A program made the translations under genes and the position numbers. This document shows positions 1 through 10,290 of a DNA stretch of 64,000 nucleotides, piece after piece. Origin of the DNA: Roridomyces roridus (Eukaryota > Basidiomycota > Agaricomycetes > Agaricales > Mycenaceae); assembly GCA_029378245.1 (NCBI GenBank), contig JARKIF010000110.1:1-64000 (forward strand). Direction: 5' to 3'. The notes beneath the pieces were generated by a model, which worked only from the letters and a program-made list of their open reading frames with translations, made no database searches and was not told where the DNA came from. Each line of letters begins with the position of its first letter. The stretch's first letter is position 1.

Positions 1-1321
1 ATCAGCAAGAAAACCATTCGCCAGACTTTGGAAACGCAGTTCGATCTGGAAGAGGGTTTCTTGAGCGCTCAAGGCTACAAACAAGCAGTTTCAAGCTGTG
101 GATGATGCACTCGTGCGTGCCAGGGAGCCTTTTGTGTATACTCTTGCGCTGATATGATCGCAGCAGGAGGACAGTGATACCGAGGACATCCCGGAACCAA
201 CCCCGTCGTGCGTTAGTGGCAGCGCTATTCGCATGTGCTAACAACCTCAGGAGCCGCAGAAAGAGAAGACTCCACCCCGTAATACAAAGAAGCGCAAGTC
301 GGAGGAAGCGCTGAGTCCAAGCCCAAGAAGAAACAGGCTGTGGCACCTCCTTCCAAGTCCAAGAGTAAATTCAAGTCTGCCGTGCGTAGGGTTTATTCAA
401 CTATTGTGCATTGCTCTCAGTCAGCTATACAGGAAATGATTGCTTCTTCCGATCATGAAGAGGATACTTCGACCGAGCTCCAGAAGCAGCCCGAGAGCGG
501 AGGCTCTTCGTCAAAGGCGCGTTCTCTCCCGTCCGTTGACGCGTTCTGACCTCTAACAGGAAAACAAAACGACGCAGGCCAAGAAGCCCAAGGCTGGCAG
601 CCGGTAGCTAAATCAAGAAGACGACGCCCCCTGCAAAGGCAGAGAGCGATTCTGAACTTTCTGTCTTGGAAGATGAGCCTCCGAAGAAAAAGACGAAATC
701 GAGTAAATCCGCGGACAAGGTCAGATGGCTCACAATGTTGTGCAGATATTCCATCAACTCTATTATCTAGGGCCAAGCTAAATCCAAAGCAAGAAAGTCG
801 AGCTGATAAGGACGAAGAAACAATAAACGCTCAAGGTATTGCTCCATCCCGCGTGTCCACATCCTCTTCACGACACTGCAGTCTTTGGTTCTCGGTTGCG
901 GCGTCCGCAAGGTCTGGGGAAAGGTTTTCAAGGACGTCGACAGTCCTTCGGAGCAAATCCGGATGCTCAAGAAGATACTCACGGATCTGGGATGTCTGGA
1001 CGGATGAGTATGGAACAAGCCAGGGCTATTAAAGAGAAACGCGAGTTGGCGCAGGAGCTTGGTCCGTGTCTTTTCTCTCTGCTGCTCGGTACGCTGATGT
1101 CCGAGTCAGAGGATGTGCAAGCCTTTGCGGCTGCTACTACGCGATCGAAAGGCTCCAAGGACGATGAGGACGATGAAGACGATGAATCAGAGGAAGAGGA
1201 GGAAGCGCTACCTGCCAAACGAAAGGTAAGGTCTTTGCCCATCGTGGTGGGACTAAATTATTCCTAGACTGCGCGCACGAGCATCATGGCTTTTCTTGGG
1301 GACCAAAGCGACTCGGATTGA
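1..1321 (+). CDS. HIRIP3-like histone chaperone with DEK-C domain (5' partial)
   Basis: The gene runs off the left edge. The first codons read SKKTIRQTLETQFDLEEGF, a DEK C-terminal type DNA-binding helix bundle. After lysine- and acid-rich linkers comes the segment around GCGVRKVWGKVFKDV and ILTDLGMSGRMS, which matches the conserved core of HIRA-interacting protein 3, a H2A/H2B-type histone chaperone. The tail is acidic (about 1160-1210: DEDDEDDESEEEEE) and a last intron leads to a C-terminus in DSD and the stop at 1319-1321. A nuclear chromatin role is inferred from the family. Near 300-330 the lysine-rich reading passes from one frame to another without a plausible intron, which one missing base would explain. 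Intron borders between 540 and 840 are uncertain. Confidence 0.7.
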
Positions 1322-1542
1322 GACACTTGTAGTTCCTGGAAATCTGTAAAATACGACAATTGTAGGCTCGATATGTACAGCCCCTTGCGTGAACCTGAAG
1401 ACAGTCGTTGAGATCACCCAACAATTGACGCGACGCGCGAGTTTCCCACGGCGTTCACTTGATGCATCTTATCTGAATCAGCCCCTCAGGGGTACTCAGT
1501 CTCCTGAGCTCGCTCACTTCCTCTCATTCACCTCTAATTATC

Positions 1543-3294
1543 ATGACACGTCGCATTGTGTTCTATGCTCTCTGGCTACCGCCATCACCATCCTCCTCTG
1601 GTACACGAACCCCACTGGTCCGGAAGGTGCCATCTGGGACTCGCAGGGCGACTTTTCGCGGTTCGAGAGGTTAAACAGGCCCTCAGCGACGACGACGTGC
1701 AGCCGCTCAAAGCGTACCCATTCTGGAATACACCTGAAGTTGCTGCGCGGGATCGTTGGAATATGATCCTATGGTTGGCGCTGAAGAGCCGCCACCACCG
1801 GCAGTGTCCTCGACCGTCAGTTCAAGTTCTACGATCCTCGCCATCTCCAGTACTGCTACGGCCAGCATTCCTTCACCAACTACCCCGCACAATCTCACTG
1901 TAAGTGTGCCATGGGCTTCGGGACGCTTTGCTTACACCAGACTGACTTTCAGGAAACGGAAATGTCCGATTCTGTGGACAAGTTAGTTCAGTCTTTGATT
2001 CCTGGCAGCCAACTTGCCTCGCACAATCGGAAAACTCTTTCTCGACTGACGCGATGCATATACGAGGCCGAGTGTGAACCAAATCGTAAGCATCTCGGTT
2101 TCTTCTATATTTATTAATCTCACCGGGACCCAGTTGTTGTCTTTGTATCACCACGCTTCCTCAACACATCAGGCTTTGAGCGAGAATGCTCCCTCCTCCG
2201 TGCCTTGGACAATCTCAACATATCATACGTCCACAGCCCTGATGATCCACTCTGGGCGCAACGCGTGCATGCCCTGTTCGCTCACCAAGTACGGGCGGTG
2301 ATATTCGATCCCCCGCAACTACAGGCATGCGTTCAGGACAGCACTTGCATGCACACGGCAGGTAACCTGGGGGGTATACCAGTGTGGAAGATGTTCAGCT
2401 ATAGTCACGACAGCACGTCAACGCCGTCTCCACTCGGGGAGGCCTGGACGCTCACGCCTGAACGGAATTCTCGTGGGGGGACATACGTCGGGTATAGCAT
2501 CGAGGAGACTTGTGCGGGTATGCGCAGCAGCTTCCAGCAGTCTGCGGGTCGCATCGACAGGGTATTTGTTCTTGAGGCGCAGTTCGCCGACAAAAACACT
2601 TCCTGGCCAACGAAGTTCTTTGAGGACCTTGGATCGGAGACGGGGACCCAATTTGTCGCTGCGGAGTCGACTTCCCCAGATTCAACTACAACAAGTCTAA
2701 AGCCCGCTAATCTAGTGAACTTGGCTGCGTCCTCGCCCCAAGACGTGTTGCTGCAGGTAGCAAGGTCCAGGCTGCTGCTGGGGCTGGGCGGCCCGAAGGA
2801 GCTACCGCTGGTTTATGAGGCGCTGTGTCTGGGCGTTCCATTCCTCAACCCTGTTCTTGAGGTGCGTTATTTTGCTCTTGTCGACGCTGAGCTGATTGGA
2901 GTAGTGGGACGCCGAACGGCCGGGCGATAGGTCCAAGTGGGTCACTCAAAACATGGAGTTGAACGATCTTGAGCCGCCGTACGTGTATAATGTGCTCGCG
3001 GGTACCGGTGATTTTGGGGGGTTTCAGGCGGCTGTTGTCGGTGCTATGAAGGCGCAGCCATTTGAAAGGTGGGTCGTTTGCTACGAGCCTCATTCTTGGT
3101 TGACGTGATACAGTTATGTTCCTGCGAATATGACTGCCAGAGCTGTTGAGAAGAGGGTGGCCGAGATTTTTGTGCATCGGGACTGGAGAAAGGAGGCGCG
3201 GAAGGTGATGGATGGGAATATGGAATTGGTGAGTGGTTCATTTTCTGTCTGCGGGCCCATGCTCATGTGCACGCAGAAGTCGCTGCTTCTTTGA
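1543..3294 (+). CDS. GT18-family (MGAT5-like) glycosyltransferase, N-terminal frame broken
   Basis: The C-terminal half resembles alpha-1,6-mannosylglycoprotein 6-beta-N-acetylglucosaminyltransferase (GT18). It has LLGLGGPKELPLVYEALC then GVPFLNP, and later PYVYNVLAGTGDF and YVPANMTARAVEKRV. The N-terminus begins MTRRIVFYAL followed by a hydrophobic stretch (ATAITILLWY), as in a type II Golgi anchor. The first 250 bp read sensibly only by moving through three frames near 1573, 1670 and 1762. Each switch would be repaired by one added base, and G fits each time. Downstream exons join with ordinary short introns, and the last codons give MELKSLLL and stop at 3292-3294. Golgi location and donor sugar are inferred from the family. 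The protein is much shorter than animal MGAT5. Confidence 0.75.
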
Positions 3295-3626
3295 GTGTAA
3301 GTCGAACAATGGTCATTGGTTTTTTTGCAAGTCTTGAACGGTGAAATGTCCTTTCGAGCCGGACGTGGCATCGCGGGAGCTGTCTTCGGAAAGAAATTAT
3401 TGGACGCGGTAGCTGTTGTGGAGAAGCACTTGAGGCGTGCATTCCATTCGTTGGTCCCGGTTACCAGTACGGTCGCTGCATATGAGCCTACATACTTTTT
3501 TGAGAGCCTCCCAGTGGCAGTAGTTGATAAGACAAGAGACGGATCTGGATCACGTCCGAACTTTTGAAAGTCTAAACGCAATCATCCGCCGTTCTCCTGC
3601 CACGGCCCACCTTAGACTATGCTTCA
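3295..3626. other. Intergenic stretch, no gene seen
   Basis: This stretch lies between the GT18 gene and the serine-rich gene and serves as the 3' region of one and the promoter of the other. Open frames on both strands here are short, start at non-ATG codons and resemble nothing I recognise. Confidence 0.5.
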
Positions 3627-5720
3627 ATGGGATTTTTCTCAACCCGAAAGCAGCAAACTGAAGATGTTACGGCTACCAAGGAGAATGAATCGTCCGGCTT
3701 CAAGTCGTTGCGTTCGCGATTCCAAGTCGTGAGTGGCTCCATTGTTCGTTTCCTCGGTGCTACTTACCACGAGGAAACAGTATGCGAAGAAACTCGACTC
3801 GAGGGAACACGATTCACCACCTCCCGCCTTCTCCCAGCCGCTCTCCGTCGCGCAGACCCTGTCCCCACCCACCGCGACGCCCATTGCAGACAGTCATATT
3901 GCCAACCGGCGTCTTCACCTCAAGCTCAAGCTCAGCTCCAGTTCTCCGGCTCTCAACACCACGAAGCGTGCTGCCGCCGACTCGAGCAACAATATTGGCA
4001 GTAGCTCCCCGGTGCAGACGACCGAATCCGCCGATATCCGCCCCTCGAATTCTCGTTCTCGCGCGCTGGGCACAAAGTCTTCCTCATCATCTCTTGCCCC
4101 CAACAAGACAGATGTTGTCACGTACGTTTTGTCCTGATTCCAGTGTCTCCGTGATTTAGTTGGGATACAGTGCCACCCTTGCTCAGCAGTTGAATGAACT
4201 TGCGGTCGCCAACTCGGAGGGGTTGCTAGAGTGCGTCTCTCCGAATCGCTCTTGAGAACAGTAGTTGACGGCTCTCTTTTCAAGTGACGACGATTATCGC
4301 ATGCTGCGTCAAGCTCTTTTCCAGCGTTATGCGAGCCCAACTCCCGAATCTACCGCCCCCCAGCGAACCTCTGTCCGTTTCAATGGCGCCACCGTCCCGA
4401 CGGACAAGCGACGTGAGTTTCGAGTTGTAAACTGCGAAGGGATCTCATCGCGGTCCCAGAATCCATCGATTCGCGACGAATGTCCATATCTACTTCATCT
4501 AACTTTGTGATTGAGAAACAGCGCACCCCTTCGGTTCACTCTCGCTCTTCCATGACCTCGGGGGTCTCCAACGTTTTTCGCCGCGCGGCTGGTCGTTCTG
4601 GCTCGCACGAGTACAGCGATACCTCCAGTATCTTCTCATCAACCTCCGCCGTGCCATCCGAGTCCACTAACCGTTTCCGCCGTCTCTCCAAGAAAAACAG
4701 TGCCTCTTCGCTGAACACTGACCGTGGCGACACTATATCCATATCATCTCGTCGTGCCAACAATGCCAGTGCCCCAGCCGAGACCACGCTGCCTACTGCT
4801 GGTTCCATTCGCTCAGTGCGCAAGCTCCCGACACCACCGTCCTCATTCCCCTCTCGTCTACCCAGCGCGGATAGCCGCCGCTCCGGTAGCGCGTCGGAAT
4901 CGAATAGCCCCAATTCAGAGGGCCCAGAGACGGCTGAGACGCTACGTCGTGAAATCGACACGCTATCTCAAGAGGGCCGACGCCTCTTGGATGCCTTGAG
5001 GTAAAAATTCAAGTTCTACTACTGGTTATGGGCGTTATACTAATATACTTAAGTGGCCTCGAAATCAACACGCTATCTCAGCGCGGGCGGGTTGCAGTCA
5101 CAAGCCCACGTGACTCGGTCGCGACTCTGATCCCGTCGGATGCGCGTTCAGTCCACTCTGTCGGTCGGCGTTCGCGCAAAGGCTCTGATGCAGCCGACAT
5201 GGACGCGATCTCGTTGCGCTCAGCAACTTCAGTTGGCACTGCCGCATCAAGAACGAGTCGACGAGGCACGCGAGGGAAACCGAGTGGTCCTATACAGCTT
5301 CATGCAGCAGGATTTGTGTCCTCTTCCAACTCTACGCGTGTCGGGTCTCTGCATCGCAAGAACTCGGGATCGAGTATGGCGTCGTCGCGGCTCGGGATCG
5401 GCAGCAGTGGGCCTAACAGTCCCAGCAGTGGCGGAGGTTTGATGGTGCCGCCTGTGCCGCCATTACCATTGGGCATGTCCCTAGGACAGATGGGGAGCAC
5501 ACCAAGCTTATCGCGGAGTACTGGGCATTTGATGGGTGTTGTGCATGAGAACGAGGTGGTGATGACCGTTGACCTTGACGATGAGCGGGAATTTGGGCTC
5601 GAGATGGAGGACTTGCGCCGGAGGCGGGAGGAGGTTGCCGCACGATACCAGGCTCGCATCGACTATTTGCGGGCCAAACTGAAGAGCGCCGAGCTACACG
5701 AGAAACTCATGTCCAAATAG
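3627..5720 (+). CDS. Serine-rich protein with C-terminal coiled coil, function unknown
   Basis: The start MGFFSTRKQQTEDV and the stop at 5718-5720 frame a protein of roughly 590 residues made by at least five short introns (for example around 3729-3780 and 5000-5058). Most of it is low-complexity Ser/Arg/Thr-rich sequence with many SxxS and RxxS motifs, likely disordered and phosphorylated. Short conserved-looking blocks are TLAQQLNELAVANSEGLL and DDDYRMLRQALFQRY near the N-terminal third. The last 60 residues (FGLEMEDLRRRREEVAARYQ onward) form a charged helix typical of a coiled coil. I know this type only as an uncharacterised agaricomycete protein. Cytoskeletal or polarity roles would be guesswork. 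A 20-bp segment repeats on either side of the last intron. Confidence 0.7.
4951..5080 (+). repeat. Short duplication across an intron of the serine-rich gene
   Basis: The 20-base word gaaatcgacacgctatctca at 4951 recurs with one change at 5061. The copies lie in the exons on either side of the intron at about 5002-5055 and encode EIDTLSQ and EINTLSQ. Confidence 0.7.
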
Positions 5721-6114
5721 GGGAAAAACTGTGTTCATCTGTTTGCTTCCGCGGGTGTCTCACGACGGCTCCTCGACTGCTCCCGCTGGTCTTGGTGTTC
5801 GAGTATTTTTATCTCTTCTCCGTCTTACATTTCTATACCCACTTCATCTATGAATCACTCCGCTGGATTGCCGCTTTCTTCTGTCTTGGTTTTGAATGGA
5901 ATTTTCAGACAAGTCTCGCCACTCAATCCCTGTCCCGAGCGGCATCCTGGTCTCGCAACGGGCCGCGCGGATGCAGGAGCGCGATCCACTGGACGTCTTT
6001 TTGGTATAAAAGAGAGCTGGGCTGGGCTGGAGAAAATCATTCGCTCTTCGTCGAATTCGCCTCTCTTACGACCTGCTCACGATCCTCATCGTAACGACCA
6101 CTCTACGACTCAAA
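5721..6114. other. Promoter region of the secreted repeat protein
   Basis: No coding sequence is supported here. The stretch is T/C-rich, as basidiomycete promoters often are, and carries a TATA box about 100 bp before the start codon at 6115. Confidence 0.45.
6005..6012 (+). promoter_or_regulatory. TATA box (TATAAAAG)
   Basis: A perfect TATAAAAG lies 103 bp upstream of the ATG of the secreted repeat protein. Its spacing suits transcription starting around 6035-6045. Strong TATA boxes in fungi usually mark highly or conditionally expressed genes, which fits a secreted structural protein. Confidence 0.5.
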
Positions 6115-7520
6115 ATGATGACCTACATGCCTCTTGCTGTCGTGGCCTCTCTCCCCCTCCTGCGTTCCGTTGCCGCAGCACCTGCGCCTTACCTTTATAT
6201 TCCCGGATATGCCGTTGCAGCCAACGCCGGAGCTAGCGCTGCAGCCAATGCTGGGGTCAGCGCTGTAGCCAATGCTGCGGCCAGCGTTGCGGCCACCGCG
6301 ACGGTCACGGTCACCCTCTTCCCAGAGTGCAGCGCCGGATCTGGCCCCAGCGGCTCTGGCGGTGGCATCGTACCTCTGCCCCTCATCCCCGCTGCGTCCT
6401 CTGTCGTGGCAGGAGCGATCCCAGCGGTTACCTCGGTTGCCAGTGTCGCTTCTTCTGCCGTATCTGTGATTGTGCCCATCCCGACCTCTGTCGTCGCCGG
6501 TGCGAGCCCAGTGGTCAACTCGGTGGTCGGCGTCGCTTCTTCTGCCGTGTCCGTGATTGCGCCCATCCCGACGTCGATCCTCAACGCAGCTGGAAGCGTC
6601 CTGTCGTCCATTGTGCCCATCCCGACCTCTGTCGTCGCCGGTGCGAGCCCAGTGGTCAACTCGGTTGTCGGCGTTGCTTCCTCTGCCGTGTCCGTCATCG
6701 CGCCCATCCCGACGTCGATCCTCAATGCAGCTGGAAGCATCGTTTCCTCCATTGCGCCCATCCCGACCTCGGTTGTCATTCCTGTGGCCGGAGGCATTGC
6801 CTCCTCGCTCGCGCCCATCCCGTCGGTTGCTGCGTCCGCGGTTAGTCAAGTGCTGGCGTCTGCATCAGCTGTCGTTCCTGCTGCTACTAACGCTGTGGGA
6901 TCCACTGCATCGTCCACGAGCTCTCAGCTCGCGGACCTCGTGACCGCTGTTGGGGTCTCCCTCAACAACGTCGTCAACTCCATCACCACGGGCCTCGTCC
7001 CTGCCCTTACGTCGTTGGTCAATGGTGTCCTCCAGAAGTCTCTTAACCAGCTGAATGCGGACATCGGCCCGCTGCCTATGTTCCTTCAAGCCATTGTAAG
7101 TTGCCGATCATTCGTCGTGTCTCAACTAATTTCGCGAGTAGAGCAAGGCCACCGCGGACTTGACTACGACGGAGATGAACAACATCAATACCAGCCTCCA
7201 AAACACCGCTTCCTCTGTGCGTCTATTCCTCGATATCATCTTCTCGTATTGATATACCCGTTCACAGCTTTCGACCGTCCCCACACTCCCCAGCGGCGTG
7301 GCCTCCGCTGTTGCTACCAGCGTCCAGTCGTTGATTGATCAGCTCAAAGGGGTAAGTTACCAATGTTCCTCGCGTGGACAAAGGCTCACACAGGATTTTC
7401 CAGCTTTCGACCATCTTCCCCTCGGCCGCAACTCTGGCCACTCAACTCCAGAGAATCTTCGGTATCACGACCACCAGCGCGATCACCGGCGGTGTGCAGA
7501 ATGGCATCAAACTCGCCTAA
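6115..7520 (+). CDS. Secreted Ala/Val/Ser-rich protein with 47-residue tandem repeats
   Basis: The start MMTYMPLAVVASLPLLRSV and the following AAAPAP form a clear signal peptide. The mature protein opens with degenerate Ala/Asn repeats (AANAGASAAANAGVSA), then has a 47-residue block twice in tandem plus partial copies, each carrying PIPTSVVAGASPVVNSV and PIPTSILNAAGS. The C-terminal third is less repetitive and amphipathic (ALTSLVNGVLQKSLNQLNAD). Introns lie at 7096-7141 and near 7217-7267 and 7351-7404, and the last exon ends NGIKLA at 7518-7520. There is one cysteine after the signal peptide (ECSAG). I do not recognise a family. A cell-wall or surface coat protein is the most natural inference, and the protein is not a hydrophobin because the eight-cysteine pattern is missing. 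Confidence 0.8.
6469..6790 (+). repeat. Tandem 141-bp coding repeat (two full units plus partial third)
   Basis: Units start at 6469, 6610 and 6751, exactly 141 bp (47 codons) apart. The first two are nearly identical at the DNA level, and the third matches only over its first part. Truncated copies of the PIPTS segment extend the array on both sides. Frame-preserving length and high identity point to recent unequal exchange. Confidence 0.85.
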
Positions 7521-7586
7521 GAGGCGATACATAGACACAAGTGTAGCGAACAGTTCAGATTTCTTGTACTACTAGCATCATTTTTA

Positions 7587-9051
7587 TCAAGTCTCTTTCC
7601 AAGTCAGCATGCCCAGACCCCCGGGAACGGTACAATTCCAGGCCGTTTCGCTCTTCCCATCTTCTGAACGGCTCAAGATGAAACCTCCTTCACTACCCGC
7701 CAGATAAGTGCCTTCGAAAACTTGAATTCCCTCATCTACAGCGGACGGGAGCATGGACTGATGCGTTTCTGAAGTCGCGATGAAACCTAAGGTGGGTTGA
7801 GGGTTTGTGGACCGTATTAGTTCTGAAGGGATTGTTGGGCTCGTCGATTTAGGACGGTGGAAGAACTAAATTGTGTCAGCCGTGGACATGGGGTTGAGAT
7901 ACACGCGCTTACTTGCACACGAGCGCCTATGGGTGGGCCGGACATGGTTCGCAGTGCTATCGTCCCGCGTGACGGGTCGCCGGACATGATATGAGACATT
8001 TGGTGTGGCTTGTGGAGGTCATTGAGCAACACGGGAAGCGAAACATCGGGAAAACTCACTTGGTCGTTTTGCAGCGTGGCTAGACAAAACTCGTCGTTGT
8101 CTTTCAGCGTATCAGACGCAGAGAGCTCGATGCCAGATTTCCGTATCGCTTCTAAAAGCAACTGAGTGGGGTTTTTGTTGTCCAGTGATATAACCAGGTT
8201 TCCCTCTGCTCTGCGACAATGAGAAAAAGACAAGAAGAAATAATCATACTCACTGGGTCACCGCCATAGGCGAGGAAAGAGGGCTCATGTCCAAGAACTG
8301 GACGCGCGTCTGGGCTTTCGGGTGCTTCAGGGCTACCCCGACGGCACCTGAACCATGGATTCTGTCTCCTTCAAATAATGTAACTGGTCTCCCGGTGATG
8401 AAAGGTGTTGGTGTGGCCAAGAGTCCAAGCTAAATGGAAAACGTCGTCTCTATCCGTTGTACGGGAAAATCATGCTGACTTTTGTGGTATTGGGAAACCG
8501 CCCAAGGGCGTTCGAAAGCCCCTCTGGCGCTGCATCGGTGAAGTATATGACCGTCCCGATATCCTCTGAACTTCACAAGAAAGCTGATTGCACGGCAGAC
8601 CATCTGGAGAACAAACGAACCTTGAGCTCTGCAACGCAGGAGGCAGTTCATTACTGGTCAGGCTCTGGTCCCAGACATCTTCCCAGTCGAATTTTCCAGG
8701 CGGCACTTCATCCTGGAACGCGCCCTGAGGTTCCTTCTGTCGGAATGAATGCCGACGGCCGACTTGCGTCGACGCTCTCCCCGCAATTTGGGACCGAAAA
8801 GGTATGCAATTCTCGGGTCTGAACGCGGCTATTGAGCAGGAGAGTAGTTCTTCATGCCCAGGTAAAGGAGCAGAAAGGCAGCCGATTGTTTGAGGCGAAA
8901 GCGTAGTTAGCTTTTGAATAAGTTGCGCCAGCTCTGAGGACGCGAGATTTGGCGACAAGGAGAACAATACGACGTGTTCTCGATAGGACAAACGCGACAG
9001 ATGGGAGAGAAGCTTCGAGGGCGACCGCGTCAATATGGTGCTGAAATGCAT
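7587..9051 (-). CDS. FIST C-terminal domain protein
   Basis: Starting at MHFSTILTRSPSKLLSHLSR (ATG at 9051), the spliced protein runs through GCLSAPLPGHEELLSCSIA, then SEDIGTVIYFTDAAPEGLS, then LGLLATPTPFITGRPVTLF. It continues with DRIHGSGAVGVAL, NKNPTQLLLEAI and TLGFIATSETHQ, and ends GGLGMLTWKET. This layout matches the FIST sensory domain and its FIST_C half, known from bacterial signal transduction and from a poorly studied fungal family. At least five introns are needed, for example about 8575-8626. The length of about 400 residues suits the family. Small-ligand binding is inferred from the family only. It faces the secreted-protein gene tail to tail (66 bp) and shares a promoter of 86 bp with the next gene. 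Confidence 0.75.
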
Positions 9052-9137
9052 TGTGATGGCTGTCTACAAACTTGGCCAACGCGCTCATCATGCCTGCGGC
9101 CAACGATGACCATCCGTCACTCCTCTGGATAGCGTGA

Positions 9138-9592
9138 ATGCGACCCATTGTGCCACAATCACTGACGAACACCCTGCTTCAGAATACCCTCTGTGCTTCT
9201 GGTCTCGGGATATTTTATTCGAAAATGGTACTTGGCACGGCGACTGCGAGTTCACGGCATTGGCAAAGGAGGTGCGTGCACTACGCCCAACGCACTACTT
9301 GCTCACCGAAATCGACGGACCAGCCCCGGGTTTCCAAACTAATGTTCGCAAAATTCGCGTTCCGCCTGAAATAATGGAGCGCATACGACGAGGGGAAGAG
9401 GTCACCCCGGAGGAAATTACGGCTGCGTCTGCCCGTATGGAAGCGGAGGAAAGAGAGGGCGGAACACCTGCCCCTCCTGCCAAAAAGCCTCAACCAGTCG
9501 TCGAGACACTCTCAGAGCAAGAGCCAGTCAACGAGTGGCTGCCGCAGGGCATCACAGCTCCCAAAAAGCGTGCAAAAGGGAAGAAGAAGTAA
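9138..9592 (+). CDS. Small charged protein, function unknown (start unclear)
   Basis: The supported reading frame is open from 9110 to the stop at 9590-9592. It encodes WHGDCEFTALAKEVRALRP, then THYLLTEIDGPAPGF, IRVPPEIMERIRRG and a lysine-rich tail KKRAKGKKK. No ATG lies at the front of this frame. The nearest ATG, at 9138 (MRPIVPQSLTNTLLQ), is in another frame. Either a short intron or one missing base near 9150-9235 joins them. The basic N-terminus could be a mitochondrial presequence. I do not recognise the family. The gene is divergent from the FIST gene. Confidence 0.5.
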
Positions 9593-9654
9593 TCTCGTGT
9601 TGCACGGTTTTAATTTATTCACTTAAACCGCGATACACCCGCAACCCACTTCGA

Positions 9655-10121
9655 CTAGACCTCCCCATTCTTGAGATCGAGGTCCTTGATTTGCAGTTTC
9701 TCAAGATCGAGCTCGTCGAGCGTGCGTGTGTTGACGACAACAAGCCCATAGCAAGGCACCGATGCGCCGACATGGGAACCGCAGGTGCGGCAGAAGCGAT
9801 GCTTGACCTTGTTGCCTCCGAATTCATATTCCGTCATATCGTCTGCGGTGCCGGTCGTGAACTCGAACTTGTCAATTGGGGCATAACTACCTTGCGCGTC
9901 AATCGAGCTCGGGACAACAGACAAGGAACGCACACGTTCAAAACTCCCCTATCGAAGCAGATGCTACAGTTGCATCGCACGGCGGGCAGCGAGTAGAACT
10001 CTTCGGGGTACTCGAATTTATAGCGAATTACTTTGCAATGACAGCCACCGGCGTAGAACTTCAGGGCGGCGTCTTTGGGCCAAGGAACTGGCAGTTTTGA
10101 AGGGTCGGCTGGGGTGGTCAT
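9655..10121 (-). CDS. GFA/CENP-V domain protein (S-(hydroxymethyl)glutathione synthase-like)
   Basis: Two exons give 139 residues. The 47-bp intron at about 9888-9934 joins GVLN to YAPIDKFEF with no frame problem. Zinc ligands of the GFA fold are visible: GGCHCKVIRY and RCNCSICFDRG near residues 25-55, and HRFCRTCGSHVG near residue 95. Such small enzymes bind zinc and act on thiol adducts or reactive carbonyls, but most fungal members have no proven substrate. The start MTTPADPSKLPVPWPKD is clean. It lies tail to tail with the preceding small gene (62 bp). Confidence 0.85.
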
Positions 10122-10290
10122 GGTTCGATAAATTCCTGGCTTGCACCTGCTTTTTATATGTTTGGTCTGCAGAAGCGGGATAAACGGCTTGCTTTCCGCG
10201 TGGGACCTGAACTCCTTTTCCAGCCGCGGCCCGCTAGATGAATAAGCTGAATTCGAGCTGAATAAGGCGCTTTTAGAAAAACATGATACG

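Noticed and set aside
3114..3581. Minus-strand open frame of 155 codons after the GT18 gene
   Set aside because: It overlaps GT18 exons at one end, has low complexity and shows no recognisable domain.
6103..6849. Minus-strand open frame of 248 codons rich in Asp, Arg and Gly
   Set aside because: It is the mirror of the repetitive secreted-protein exon. Its repeats follow from those of the real gene and it has no domain of its own.
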